From the NCBI GenBank assembly GCA_964454545.1, contig CAYVTI010000006.1, positions 1-64,000 of the forward strand: DNA of 64,000 nt. The letters are read 5' to 3'. This document shows positions 35,178 to 43,290 of the stretch, in pieces. Numbering within the stretch: the stretch's first letter is position 1; each line of letters starts with the position of its first letter. Under the pieces are notes generated by a model. The model searched no databases, was not told the origin of the DNA, and saw nothing but the letters and a program-made list of their open reading frames with translations. A program made the position numbers and the translations under genes. The stretch comes from JABCZZ01 sp964454545 (GTDB lineage Bacteria > Pseudomonadota > Alphaproteobacteria > Rickettsiales > JABCZZ01).

Positions 35178-35801
35178 TTAGAAAGCGGATGACTCCTTAG
35201 GCGTTTTATTCTCTTCAGCGTCTTTGGGGAGGTAATCACCCTCCGTCCATGAAATAACAAAAAATATGGTCTTTTTGGTGTTATGCGAGAATCCGTATTG
35301 CGGCTTCTGGGCAGTGATGAGCGTCCCGTCCTCCGCGTCATATCCGGTCAGTGCAAACTTCGCCACACCCTTCTGCTCTTCCATGTGATAGAGCGAAATC
35401 TCCGGAAACGGAAACGGTATCGTCGTCAGGGGAATAGGAATATTAAACTGTGGCGTTCCGATTATGAAGGTCTTGCGATCGATGGACAGGGCTCCGGAAC
35501 GTATCTCGGCGATGACCTCTGCATGCTTCCTGTCGTCCACCAGCCCGGCCCCGATCTCAAGCAAGTGGCTGCGAATGCTCGCTACCGCGTATTTGCCGTC
35601 CGTTCCTTCAAAATTACCACTGTCGACAAAAACCTTGGTGTCACAGGGAATATCCAGCGCAAGCTTGGCGGCAGCGCGATCGGCAGCAGCTGAAATCAGC
35701 AGCTCCTCAGTCGCAGTCCGTGGAGGGTTGGATTGAACCTGCGTTGTGCAATTGCTGAGCGTGACGATCAGGAAAGCCAGAATCGCTATGTGTCTTATCA
35801 T
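35178..35801 (-). CDS. DUF6655-like lipoprotein
   Basis: 207 aa from the ATG at 35801 (AGGAAC upstream). Lipobox VTLSNC puts the lipidated Cys near residue 18. The mature part carries TATEELLISAAADRAAAKL, VFVDSGNFEGTDGKYAVASIR and the long Pro/Phe stretch IPIPLTTIPFPFPEISLY, the pattern I associate with DUF6655. Probably an outer-membrane lipoprotein of unknown role. Confidence 0.7.
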   Translation of the reverse strand: MIRHIAILAFLIVTLSNCTTQVQSNPPRTATEELLISAAADRAAAKLALDIPCDTKVFVDSGNFEGTDGKYAVASIRSHLLEIGAGLVDDRKHAEVIAEIRSGALSIDRKTFIIGTPQFNIPIPLTTIPFPFPEISLYHMEEQKGVAKFALTGYDAEDGTLITAQKPQYGFSHNTKKTIFFVISWTEGDYLPKDAEENKTPKESSAF

Positions 35802-35916
35802 GGGAGTTCCTGCGCGGAGGTAAACAGAATTCCTCATGGATTAACATTCCAGCCATTCAGGGTAACATACGGAAAGGCCGGTCTGCCGTTAAGATTGTGT
35901 AAGAGACAAGCAAGAG

Positions 35917-36294
35917 CTAGAGCAATATCATATAAACAATCATCGCCACGGCAAGCAACGTAACGGAGCCGGTGACAATCAGAACGAGACCGCGGTTAGG
36001 CTTCACCTCACCCCGCATGATGGATTCATTGACGATATGATAATGCCATGCGGCAAGCAGCACAAGCGCCCCACCGAATGCCATCATGCTGATGCCTATC
36101 AGCAGGGAAAGGCCGGTACTCGGAGTGGTTATGCCGGGAGCAAGCCGCAGCGACAGCTCGCGCAGCCATACCCCGAACTTCGCCACCACAAACCCCAACG
36201 CGATGACCGATATGCTGGTCCTGACCCATGCGAGGAACGTTCTCTCATTCGAGAGATACTCCGTGGCCTTTCTATCTTCAGGTACCTTATCCAT
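35917..36294 (-). CDS. DUF202 (YidH-like) membrane protein
   Basis: 125 aa from the ATG at 36294. LSNERTFLAWVRTSISVIALG near the N-terminus is the DUF202 signature; two further helices follow (about 55-78 and 98-122). Small inner-membrane protein of unknown function common in Proteobacteria. Confidence 0.9.
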   Translation of the reverse strand: MDKVPEDRKATEYLSNERTFLAWVRTSISVIALGFVVAKFGVWLRELSLRLAPGITTPSTGLSLLIGISMMAFGGALVLLAAWHYHIVNESIMRGEVKPNRGLVLIVTGSVTLLAVAMIVYMILL

Positions 36295-36335
36295 AACAGA
36301 CCTGCCTGATCGCTGCTGAAAGCAGGGTTTCAGGA

Positions 36336-36716
36336 TCAGAAACAATCAAGGAAGGGCCCGTTTCCGAAGCAGGTTACCGGTCTTGGAGCGGACTGGATTC
36401 GCTGCTGGTAGGCATTTACTTGCGCCATCCTGAATTCAATCCATCTCCTTTGCGCTTCCGCCTCCGTCATTTCCCCGTTCTTTATGGATCTTACCAGGCT
36501 GTCCGTATAGAGGACGAAGGAATTATCATTGGGCGAGCAGTCATGATTTGCCTGGCAATAAGCGGTAATATTCCTTCTGCCGCACTCCGCCATGGCAAGG
36601 AAGGATTGCGCCTGCTCCGCGCACTGATCATAAAAGCTCCACGCCTGGGGTTTGGCAGGCGCACAGGCAGAAAGCGGCGCCGCAAGTAGTAGGGCAAAAG
36701 CAAGTAAGTGCTTCAT
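36336..36716 (-). CDS. Hypothetical Cys-rich lipoprotein
   Basis: 126 aa from the ATG at 36716 with GGGGAAG upstream. Lipobox PLSAC (Cys near 18). The mature part has six further Cys (in YDQC, AEC, AYCQANHDC, VTCFGN, LDCF), enough for three disulfides. The helix EMTEAEAQRRWIEFRMAQVNAY is amphipathic. No family recognised; periplasmic or outer-membrane location inferred. Confidence 0.65.
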   Translation of the reverse strand: MKHLLAFALLLAAPLSACAPAKPQAWSFYDQCAEQAQSFLAMAECGRRNITAYCQANHDCSPNDNSFVLYTDSLVRSIKNGEMTEAEAQRRWIEFRMAQVNAYQQRIQSAPRPVTCFGNGPFLDCF

Positions 36717-36880
36717 AAGACTTCCCCTATTCCAAGATAATTTCACGTCATATAATTAAGAGTAAGAGATGAAAAATTTCCATGCTTTTTTCGCATAGCA
36801 TTAGAAACTAATATATCAACCATCCCTCTACGGATTGCGGAATTCATAATTTTATACTGATTTGTACGGTTTTTTTATAC

Positions 36881-36908
36881 TTGACTTCGCGCCGGACGGT
36901 GATAGCCT
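36881..36908 (+). promoter_or_regulatory. Promoter candidate of the cys operon
   Basis: TTGACT (36881-36886), 16-base spacer, TAGCCT (36903-36908). The -10 is weak, but transcription from here would start at about 36915, directly at the 5' edge of the SAM-II element, the same geometry as at metY. Confidence 0.45.
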
Positions 36909-36915
36909 TGCCGAC

Positions 36916-36968
36916 CTGTGCTGATTTAATGTCCAACTTGCCGGCACGTAAAACATAGGCTAAAGCGG
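36916..36968 (+). promoter_or_regulatory. SAM-II riboswitch of the cys operon
   Basis: P1 GTGC (36918-36921) pairs with GCAC (36944-36947). The conserved strands TGATTTAA, AACTTGC and GGCTAAAGCGG have SAM-II order and spacing. The class senses S-adenosylmethionine and is almost confined to Alphaproteobacteria. GGCTAAAG (36958-36965) can also pair with CTTTGGCC (37005-37012, one G-U), which overlaps the 5' arm of the terminator: without SAM this pairing would prevent termination. Confidence 0.85.
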
Positions 36969-37010
36969 CTGCAATAGAGCGTTTTTTAGTTCTTGTGCGC
37001 TTGTCTTTGG

Positions 37011-37038
37011 CCTCCAGTAATAACTTGGAGGTTTTTTT
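37011..37038 (+). terminator. Riboswitch-controlled terminator with embedded Shine-Dalgarno
   Basis: CCTCCA (37011-37016) pairs with TGGAGG (37026-37031), followed by seven T. GGAGG of the 3' arm is also the ribosome site of the leader ORF 7 bases later, so the same hairpin can stop transcription and hide the ribosome site. Confidence 0.85.
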
Positions 37039-37080
37039 ATGTCCGTTTTTACCCCAGCATCTGAAGGAGATGGCGCATGA
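37039..37080 (+). CDS. 13-residue leader ORF upstream of cysG
   Basis: ATG at 37039 encodes MSVFTPASEGDGA and stops at TGA 37078-37080, overlapping the cysG ATG (ATGA). It has the strong ribosome site GGAGG inside the terminator, and cysG has its own AAGGAG (37063-37068) inside this ORF. It may couple ribosomes from the riboswitch-controlled site into cysG. The start MS-x-x-TP resembles the start of MetY (MSTTTP), which follows the same leader type, so it may be the residue of a former gene. Confidence 0.6.
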   Translation: MSVFTPASEGDGA

Positions 37081-38528
37081 CCCATCACCTTCCTCTGTTT
37101 CTTGCTATCCACGCTGATCGCCGTATTTTAATTGCCGGCGGGGGAAATGTCGCTTCCGGCAAAGTGGAAGCGCTGCTGCCGCACGCGGCATATCTGCACG
37201 TGGTGGCACCCGTGATTAATCCCCGCCTGCGCATACTCCTGCAGGCACATAATATTTCTTTTGAAGAAACGGATTACACGCCAGCGCATCTGCAAAAAGC
37301 CGGGCTGGTAATTGCCGCCACCGATGACCGCGCACTGAACGAACGCATTCATGCGGATGCATCACAGAAAGGCATACTGGTCAACAGCGTGGACGCGCCA
37401 CAATCCTGCGACATGATTTTTCCGGCAATCATACGCCGCGGCGAGTTGCAGGTCGCCATCTCCAGCGGCGGCGCGTCGCCGGTGCTGGCACGGCTCATCA
37501 AGCAGCGTATCGAGCGCATCCTGCCCTGGAACCTCGAACGGCTGGTGGAGTTCGCCCGTACGAACCGTGCGCTGGTACAGCGGGCATTTGCGACAATCCA
37601 ACAGAAGCGGCTTTTCTGGCAGCACGTACTGGAAGGCCCCATCGCCGAGGATATTCTGGAAGGCAACCTGGATCGCGCCGCCCGGCAATTTAAAATCGCG
37701 CTGGGGAATAAGGCGAAAACAGGCAGGCACGCGGCACTTTATCTCATCGGAGCCGGGCCGGGACATCCTGAATTGATTACCGTCAAGGGCGTGCGGCTGC
37801 TTGCACAAGCGGATGTCGTCCTCTACGACTCGCTGACGCCGCCGCAGCTGCTCGATCAGTATACGCGCCGCGAAGCGGAGAAAATCTGCGTAGGCAAGCG
37901 CCGCAACCTTCACCATCTGACTCAGGAACAGATTGACGCGCTGATTGAAGAAAAACTGCTGGCTGGCCTGGTGGTCGTGCGCCTGAAAGGCGGCGATCCC
38001 GGCATCTTTGCGCATGGCGCGGAAGAAGTCGCCGTTGCGCGGCGTCTCAGTATACCGTACCAGATTGTTCCCGGCATCAGCGCTGCCAATGGCTGCGCCG
38101 CCTATGCAGGCATTCCGCTCACCGCGCGGGACAGTGCGCATTCAGTGCGGTTCATGACATTATACAAGGAAACCCTGCAGGATAAGGCATTCTGGAAAAA
38201 TTTCCGTGCATCGCAGCAGGAAACGCTGGTGTTCTATATGAGCGCTGTCCACAACGCAGTACTGTGCGAGCGCCTGCTCAAAGCGGGGCTTGCAGCGGAT
38301 ACGCCCGTACTGGCGGTGGAACAGGGCACCACTCCCTCGCACCGCGAATTTGAAGCGCCCCTGTCGCAGTTCGCCGAACGCTACCGCGATCATGCATTCG
38401 CGTCCCCCACCCTGCTGATTATCGGCAACGTGGTGGCATGGCGCGCGCAGCATGCGTGGAAGCAGCAGGCGCCAGGTAACCTGCCGTTCTTCGGTGTATT
38501 GAAGGAGGAAGGCCATGTCCGTCACTAG
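37077..38528 (+). CDS. cysG: Siroheme synthase CysG (SirC-SUMT fusion)
   Basis: 483 aa. N-terminal half (about 1-205): precorrin-2 dehydrogenase/sirohydrochlorin ferrochelatase with the NAD site AGGGNVASGK and SGGASPVLARLIKQRIE. C-terminal half (about 215-470): uroporphyrinogen III methyltransferase with LIGAGPGHPELITVKG and VVRLKGGDPGIFAHG. It makes siroheme, the cofactor of the CysI encoded downstream. It overlaps cysH by 14 bases. Confidence 0.96.
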   Translation: MTHHLPLFLAIHADRRILIAGGGNVASGKVEALLPHAAYLHVVAPVINPRLRILLQAHNISFEETDYTPAHLQKAGLVIAATDDRALNERIHADASQKGILVNSVDAPQSCDMIFPAIIRRGELQVAISSGGASPVLARLIKQRIERILPWNLERLVEFARTNRALVQRAFATIQQKRLFWQHVLEGPIAEDILEGNLDRAARQFKIALGNKAKTGRHAALYLIGAGPGHPELITVKGVRLLAQADVVLYDSLTPPQLLDQYTRREAEKICVGKRRNLHHLTQEQIDALIEEKLLAGLVVVRLKGGDPGIFAHGAEEVAVARRLSIPYQIVPGISAANGCAAYAGIPLTARDSAHSVRFMTLYKETLQDKAFWKNFRASQQETLVFYMSAVHNAVLCERLLKAGLAADTPVLAVEQGTTPSHREFEAPLSQFAERYRDHAFASPTLLIIGNVVAWRAQHAWKQQAPGNLPFFGVLKEEGHVRH

Positions 38529-39264
38529 CACCGGTATTTCCGCATGGGGCAAAATAGCGGAGCCGCTTTCCTGGCAGCAACGCCTGCGCTGGGTGGCAGC
38601 GCATCCGCTGCGGGTGGCATTTTCCACCAGCTTCAGCCACGAAGATCAGGCAATCACGCATATTATTGCCGAGGAAAAACTACCGGTTAGCATTTTCACG
38701 CTGGATACCGGGCGGCTGTTTGAAGAAACCCACGCGCTGCATCAGCAGACCGTGCAGCGCTACGGCATTCCCATTCACACCTATTTTCCCGACGCAGGCG
38801 ATGTGGAACACTATGTCACGAAGCACGGCATCAACGGATTTTATGATTCGGTGGAGAACCGCAAAACCTGCTGCCATGTCCGCAAGGTGCTACCGCTTGC
38901 GCGTGCGCTGCAGGGAGTGGATGTCTGGATCAGCGGCCTGCGGCGCGAGCATTCTGAAGAACGCAAAGACATTCCCGTGGTCAATTGGGATGCCGAACGC
39001 TCGCTGGTAAAATTCCAGCCGCTCATTGATGTAGATCAGGAAATGCTTGATGACTTTATCATTACACAGAAAGTTCCAACCAATGTTCTGCATGCGAAGG
39101 GTTTCACCTCGATCGGCTGCGCTCCCTGCACGCGAGCCATAGCACCGGGTGAACCGGCGCGCGCGGGACGCTGGTGGTGGGAAGAGCAAGGCGCGCAGGA
39201 ATGCGGGCTTCATGCCGTAAACGGCAGGCCGGTACGCCAATCGGAGGCAGCGGATGCTGAATAA
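38515..39264 (+). CDS. cysH: Assimilatory APS/PAPS reductase CysH
   Basis: 249 aa. Reduces adenylylated sulfate to sulfite with thioredoxin. STSFSHEDQAI is the PP-loop region; KTCCHVRKV (Cys near 119-120) and GCAPCTRA (Cys near 202 and 205) together form the CC/CxxC set that binds a 4Fe-4S cluster, which marks the APS-preferring type. This agrees with the lack of cysC (APS kinase) in the operon. It overlaps cysJ by 11 bases. The usual C-terminal redox Cys appears as QECGLH. Confidence 0.94.
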   Translation: MSVTSTGISAWGKIAEPLSWQQRLRWVAAHPLRVAFSTSFSHEDQAITHIIAEEKLPVSIFTLDTGRLFEETHALHQQTVQRYGIPIHTYFPDAGDVEHYVTKHGINGFYDSVENRKTCCHVRKVLPLARALQGVDVWISGLRREHSEERKDIPVVNWDAERSLVKFQPLIDVDQEMLDDFIITQKVPTNVLHAKGFTSIGCAPCTRAIAPGEPARAGRWWWEEQGAQECGLHAVNGRPVRQSEAADAE

Positions 39265-40702
39265 CGGGCAGAAAACATTATTGCAGAAACCGGGAGCCAC
39301 TCTGAGCCGTGAGCAATGGCTGTCTGCCAAAGCAAAGGCGCGCGCTGAAACAGGCAGGGCAGCAGTGACGGAAAAGGGCAAGCTGCATATTTTCTTTGCC
39401 ACTGAAACCGGCAACTCCAAAACTGTCGCGCAGCAATTGCTGAAGCAGGCAAAGGCCGCTGGCTGGAGAACCGCCATTGCATCCGTGTCGCAGGTCACGC
39501 CTGAAACTCTGGCAGCGCTGGACGGCCCTGCCATTTTCATCGCCGCCACGCATGGCGAAGGAGATCCGCCCGAATCGGCAGTGAAATATTATACCGCCCT
39601 GCAAGCTGCTGAGGGAAATATACTGAAGGAATTACGGTATGCGCTGCTGGGGCTAGGGGATAGCGCCTACGCGCAGTTTTGCGGATTTGCCCGAAAACTT
39701 GATCAGGAACTGGCGCGCCTTGGCGCAATGAGTCTTCTCCCGCGAAAAGAGCTGGATGTGGATTTTTCTTCCCATATCTCCGGCTGGATTACGGAGATTA
39801 TCAACGCACTGCCGGTAACGGACAGAAGCGGCGAACCAACCTATATTTCCGTTGATTCATCCGAGGAGCAGGAGGACGTTCTCTTCTCCGGCAAAGGCTA
39901 CAGCCGCCTTGATCCGGTGATAGGACGGGTGAGCGAAATAGTCAACCTGAATGACACAGGTTCCAATAAGGAAACGTACCATATTGAAATGATTTGCGAT
40001 GCGTTGCCGCGCTACCGCCCCGGCGATGCGGCAGGCATCATTATCCCGGGCGAGAAAGACGCGCTTCCCCGCCTTTATTCCATCGCTTCCTCTCCTGCGG
40101 TTCATAAGAACAGCCTGCATCTGACCGTAGCCCTCGCATGGCACACCACACCCGACGGCAAAAAAGGTTTTGGCCTGTGCTCGCGCTATCTTGCCCATCT
40201 GAAACCGGGCGACGAGGTGCAGTTTTACATTCACCAGAATTCCCTCTTCCGCCTGCCGCCGGACGAATGCGATATCATCATGATAGGGCCAGGCACCGGC
40301 ATCGCCCCGTTCCGCTCCTTCGTACTGGAACGCACCGAACGCGGAGCCCAGGGACGCAACTGGCTGTTCTTCGGCGAGCAACATGCGCATCTGGATTTTC
40401 TGTACCAGCAGGAATGGATCAACCTTGCGGAGAGCGAGGCGCTGCACCGCATCGATCTCGCATTCTCCCGTGATCAGGAACAGAAAGTATATGTCCAGCA
40501 TTGCCTGCGCAAGCGCGCAGCGGAACTGGTTGAATGGCTGGAAGGCGGAGCGTATCTCTATGTGTGCGGGCGCAAGGACCCGATGAGTAGGGATGTGGAT
40601 GACGCGCTGCTTGAGATCATTGCCGCGCACAAGGACAGTGCGGCAGGCGACTATCTGGCAAGGCTCAGCGAGGAAGGCCGTTATATCAAGGACGTATATT
40701 AA
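39254..40702 (+). CDS. cysJ: Sulfite reductase flavoprotein subunit CysJ
   Basis: 482 aa. About 45 charged residues precede a flavodoxin domain (FFATETGNSKTVAQQLL, ATHGEGDPPESA, LLGLGDSAY), followed by a ferredoxin-reductase module with the FAD motif RLYSIASSP and NADPH motifs GPGTGIAPFRSF and YVCGRKDPMSRDV. It carries electrons from NADPH to CysI. At 482 aa it is shorter than enteric CysJ (about 600), lacking part of the linker. Eleven bases separate it from cysI. Confidence 0.93.
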   Translation: MLNNGQKTLLQKPGATLSREQWLSAKAKARAETGRAAVTEKGKLHIFFATETGNSKTVAQQLLKQAKAAGWRTAIASVSQVTPETLAALDGPAIFIAATHGEGDPPESAVKYYTALQAAEGNILKELRYALLGLGDSAYAQFCGFARKLDQELARLGAMSLLPRKELDVDFSSHISGWITEIINALPVTDRSGEPTYISVDSSEEQEDVLFSGKGYSRLDPVIGRVSEIVNLNDTGSNKETYHIEMICDALPRYRPGDAAGIIIPGEKDALPRLYSIASSPAVHKNSLHLTVALAWHTTPDGKKGFGLCSRYLAHLKPGDEVQFYIHQNSLFRLPPDECDIIMIGPGTGIAPFRSFVLERTERGAQGRNWLFFGEQHAHLDFLYQQEWINLAESEALHRIDLAFSRDQEQKVYVQHCLRKRAAELVEWLEGGAYLYVCGRKDPMSRDVDDALLEIIAAHKDSAAGDYLARLSEEGRYIKDVY

Positions 40703-40712
40703 GAGAAAAACC

Positions 40713-42383
40713 ATGACGCAGTCTAAATTATCACCCAACGAAACTATTAAAATCTCCAGCCGGGGTTTGCGCGGCAGCGTGGCGGAGGGAATTGAAAACC
40801 GCCTGACGGGTTCCCTCTCCAATGATGATCAGCAGCTGATAAAATTTCACGGCATCTATCAGCAGGATGACCGCGACCGGCGCGAGGAGCGCGAACGGAA
40901 AAAGCTGGAGCCTGCCTATTCCTACATGGTGCGGCTGCGTATTCCCGGCGGCGATATCACTGCGGCACAATGGCTTGGATTGCAGGATGCGGCAGATAAA
41001 CACGCTACGGGCATTATCAAAATCACCACGCGCCAGACCGTGCAGTTCCACGGCATTGTGAAATCGCGCATGAAGCCTTCCATGCAGTGGTTCGATCGGT
41101 TGGGGCTGGATTCCATCGCGGCCTGCGGCGATGTGAACCGCAACGTGATGACGGGATCCCATCCGGATCTGACGCGTGCCCACGCGGAAATCCGCAGATT
41201 CGCCGATACAATAAGCACAAAACTGCTGCCTGCCACCAAAGCCGTTGCGGAAATCTGGCTGGACGGTAAAAAGCTTACAGGCGAAGAAGCCAAGCCTGAT
41301 CCGTTATACCAGGACCGCTACCTGCCGCGTAAATTCAAGATTGGCATCGCCATTCCGCCGCATAACGACGTGGATGTGTTCACGCAGGATATCGGTCTTA
41401 TCGCCGCAGTGCGGAACGGTAACTTCACAGGATTTACTCTCGCCGTGGGCGGCGGGCTTGGCACTACGCACGGCAACGCAGCGACCTATCCCCGGCTTGG
41501 CACCGTGATCGGCTATGCGCCCAAGGAAAAAACAGAGGAAGTGGCATGGCATATTGTTGCCGTGCAACGCGATTTCGGCAACCGCGAAGACCGCAAGCAG
41601 GCGCGGCTAAAATATACCATTGACCGCATGGGCATCGACGCTTTCAAGGCCGAACTGGAACGCCGCCTTGGATTCGCATTGAAACCGGCGCAACCGTATG
41701 CATTCGTCCATCGCGGCGATCTGTACGGCTGGACACAGGACTACGCCGGTCTGTGGTATTACACGCTGTTCGTAGAAAATGGCCGTGTGACGGACGTGCC
41801 GGACTATCCGGTAAAGACCGCGATGCGCGTACTGGCCAAAACCGAAAAACTGAATTTCCGCTTCACTGCCAATCAGAACATCATGCTGACCGGCATCCGC
41901 ACGGAAGATAAACCGGAAATCGAAACGTTGCTGGCTTCCCACGGGCTTCATACCGCCCGGCATTCAGCCACCCGCAGGGCAGCATTAGCCTGCGTGGCGC
42001 TCAATACCTGCCCGCTGGCGCTGGCAGAAGGCCAGCGCTACATGCCTATTCTGCTGACCAAGGTGGAAGCATTGTTGGAAAAGCATCACCTCGCGCAGGA
42101 AGAAATCCATATCCGCATGACGGGCTGCCCCAATGGCTGCGCACGCCCTTACGTAACCGAAATCGGGCTGATTGGTAAATCGCCGGGCCGTTATAATTTA
42201 TACACAGGCGGCGATCGCGTAGGATTGCGGCTTAACCGCCTGTACCGCGAGGACGCCGACGAAACTGAAATTCTCAGCACGCTAGACACTCTGTTCGCTA
42301 ATTTCTCCCGAATGCGCAAAAAAGGCGAAACCTTTGGCGATTTCGTTCAACGTTATTATCTATCCACAGGAATTGATCTATGA
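40713..42383 (+). CDS. cysI: Sulfite reductase hemoprotein subunit CysI
   Basis: 556 aa from the ATG at 40713; the longer frame from 40593 lies inside cysJ. Binds siroheme and a 4Fe-4S cluster and reduces sulfite to sulfide with six electrons. Cluster Cys are seen in CVALNTCPLA (near 427 and 433) and MTGCPNGCARPY (near 472 and 476). RQTVQFHGIVK and DVNRNVMTG are the substrate-pocket segments. Its stop overlaps the cysD ATG by 4 bases. Confidence 0.96.
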   Translation: MTQSKLSPNETIKISSRGLRGSVAEGIENRLTGSLSNDDQQLIKFHGIYQQDDRDRREERERKKLEPAYSYMVRLRIPGGDITAAQWLGLQDAADKHATGIIKITTRQTVQFHGIVKSRMKPSMQWFDRLGLDSIAACGDVNRNVMTGSHPDLTRAHAEIRRFADTISTKLLPATKAVAEIWLDGKKLTGEEAKPDPLYQDRYLPRKFKIGIAIPPHNDVDVFTQDIGLIAAVRNGNFTGFTLAVGGGLGTTHGNAATYPRLGTVIGYAPKEKTEEVAWHIVAVQRDFGNREDRKQARLKYTIDRMGIDAFKAELERRLGFALKPAQPYAFVHRGDLYGWTQDYAGLWYYTLFVENGRVTDVPDYPVKTAMRVLAKTEKLNFRFTANQNIMLTGIRTEDKPEIETLLASHGLHTARHSATRRAALACVALNTCPLALAEGQRYMPILLTKVEALLEKHHLAQEEIHIRMTGCPNGCARPYVTEIGLIGKSPGRYNLYTGGDRVGLRLNRLYREDADETEILSTLDTLFANFSRMRKKGETFGDFVQRYYLSTGIDL

Positions 42384-43282
42384 CCCCGCTCACACCGCAC
42401 CTGCGCAACCTCGAAGAAGAAAGTATTTTTATCATCCGCGAAGCCATGGCTGCCGCCGAACGGCCCGTGATGTTGTATTCCATCGGCAAGGATTCCTCCG
42501 TCCTGCTTCAACTGCTGCTGCAAGCGTTTTATCCTGTCAAACCGCCGGTACCGCTGCTGCATGTGGATACTGGCTGGAAATTCCGCGAAATGATTCAGTT
42601 CCGCGACGAAACGGTGAAACGCCTGGGGCTGGAACTCATCGTGCATCAGAATCAGCAAGGTGTGACAGCAGGCATCAACCCCTTCGAGCATGGCAGCGAC
42701 TATACGCGCATCATGAAAACCGAAGCGCTGAAACAGGCGCTGGATAAGCACGGGTTTGACTTCATCTTCATCGGGGCGCGGCGTGACGAAGAACGCTCCC
42801 GCGCCAAGGAACGCGTGTTCAGCCTCCGCGACATAGAGCATCGTTGGCAGCCTGAAGATCAGCGCCCGGAATTCCGGCAGCTGTATAATACCCGGCTGCA
42901 GAAAGGAGAAAGCATGCGCGTCTCTCCGCTTTCCAACTGGACTGAAAATGATGTATGGCGCTATATCGCCGCCCGCAATATCCCGGTGGTGCCACTCTAT
43001 TTTGCATGCCTGCGCCCTGTCGTAAAACGCAACGGCACATTGATCATGGTGGATGACGCACGTATGTCCATCGGCGCGGAAACAGCAGCGGAGGACCATT
43101 TTGTACGGTTCCGCACACTGGGCTGCTATCCCTTGACTGGCGCCATTCCATCACACGCGCAAACGCTGGAAGAAATCATTGCCGAACTGGGAGACAGTAA
43201 TGACTCCGAACGGCAGGGACGCCTGATCGATCAGGAGAAATCTTCGTCAATGGAACATAAAAAGCGCGCTGGCTATTTTTAG
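42380..43282 (+). CDS. cysD: Sulfate adenylyltransferase small subunit CysD
   Basis: 300-aa PP-loop ATP pyrophosphatase that adenylates sulfate to APS. Seen: LYSIGKDSSVLLQLLLQ, HVDTGWKFREMI, GARRDEERSRAKER and SNWTENDVWRYI, all CysD motifs. Works as a heterodimer with CysN, encoded 8 bases downstream. Confidence 0.97.
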   Translation: MTPLTPHLRNLEEESIFIIREAMAAAERPVMLYSIGKDSSVLLQLLLQAFYPVKPPVPLLHVDTGWKFREMIQFRDETVKRLGLELIVHQNQQGVTAGINPFEHGSDYTRIMKTEALKQALDKHGFDFIFIGARRDEERSRAKERVFSLRDIEHRWQPEDQRPEFRQLYNTRLQKGESMRVSPLSNWTENDVWRYIAARNIPVVPLYFACLRPVVKRNGTLIMVDDARMSIGAETAAEDHFVRFRTLGCYPLTGAIPSHAQTLEEIIAELGDSNDSERQGRLIDQEKSSSMEHKKRAGYF

Positions 43283-43290
43283 GAGCTAAC

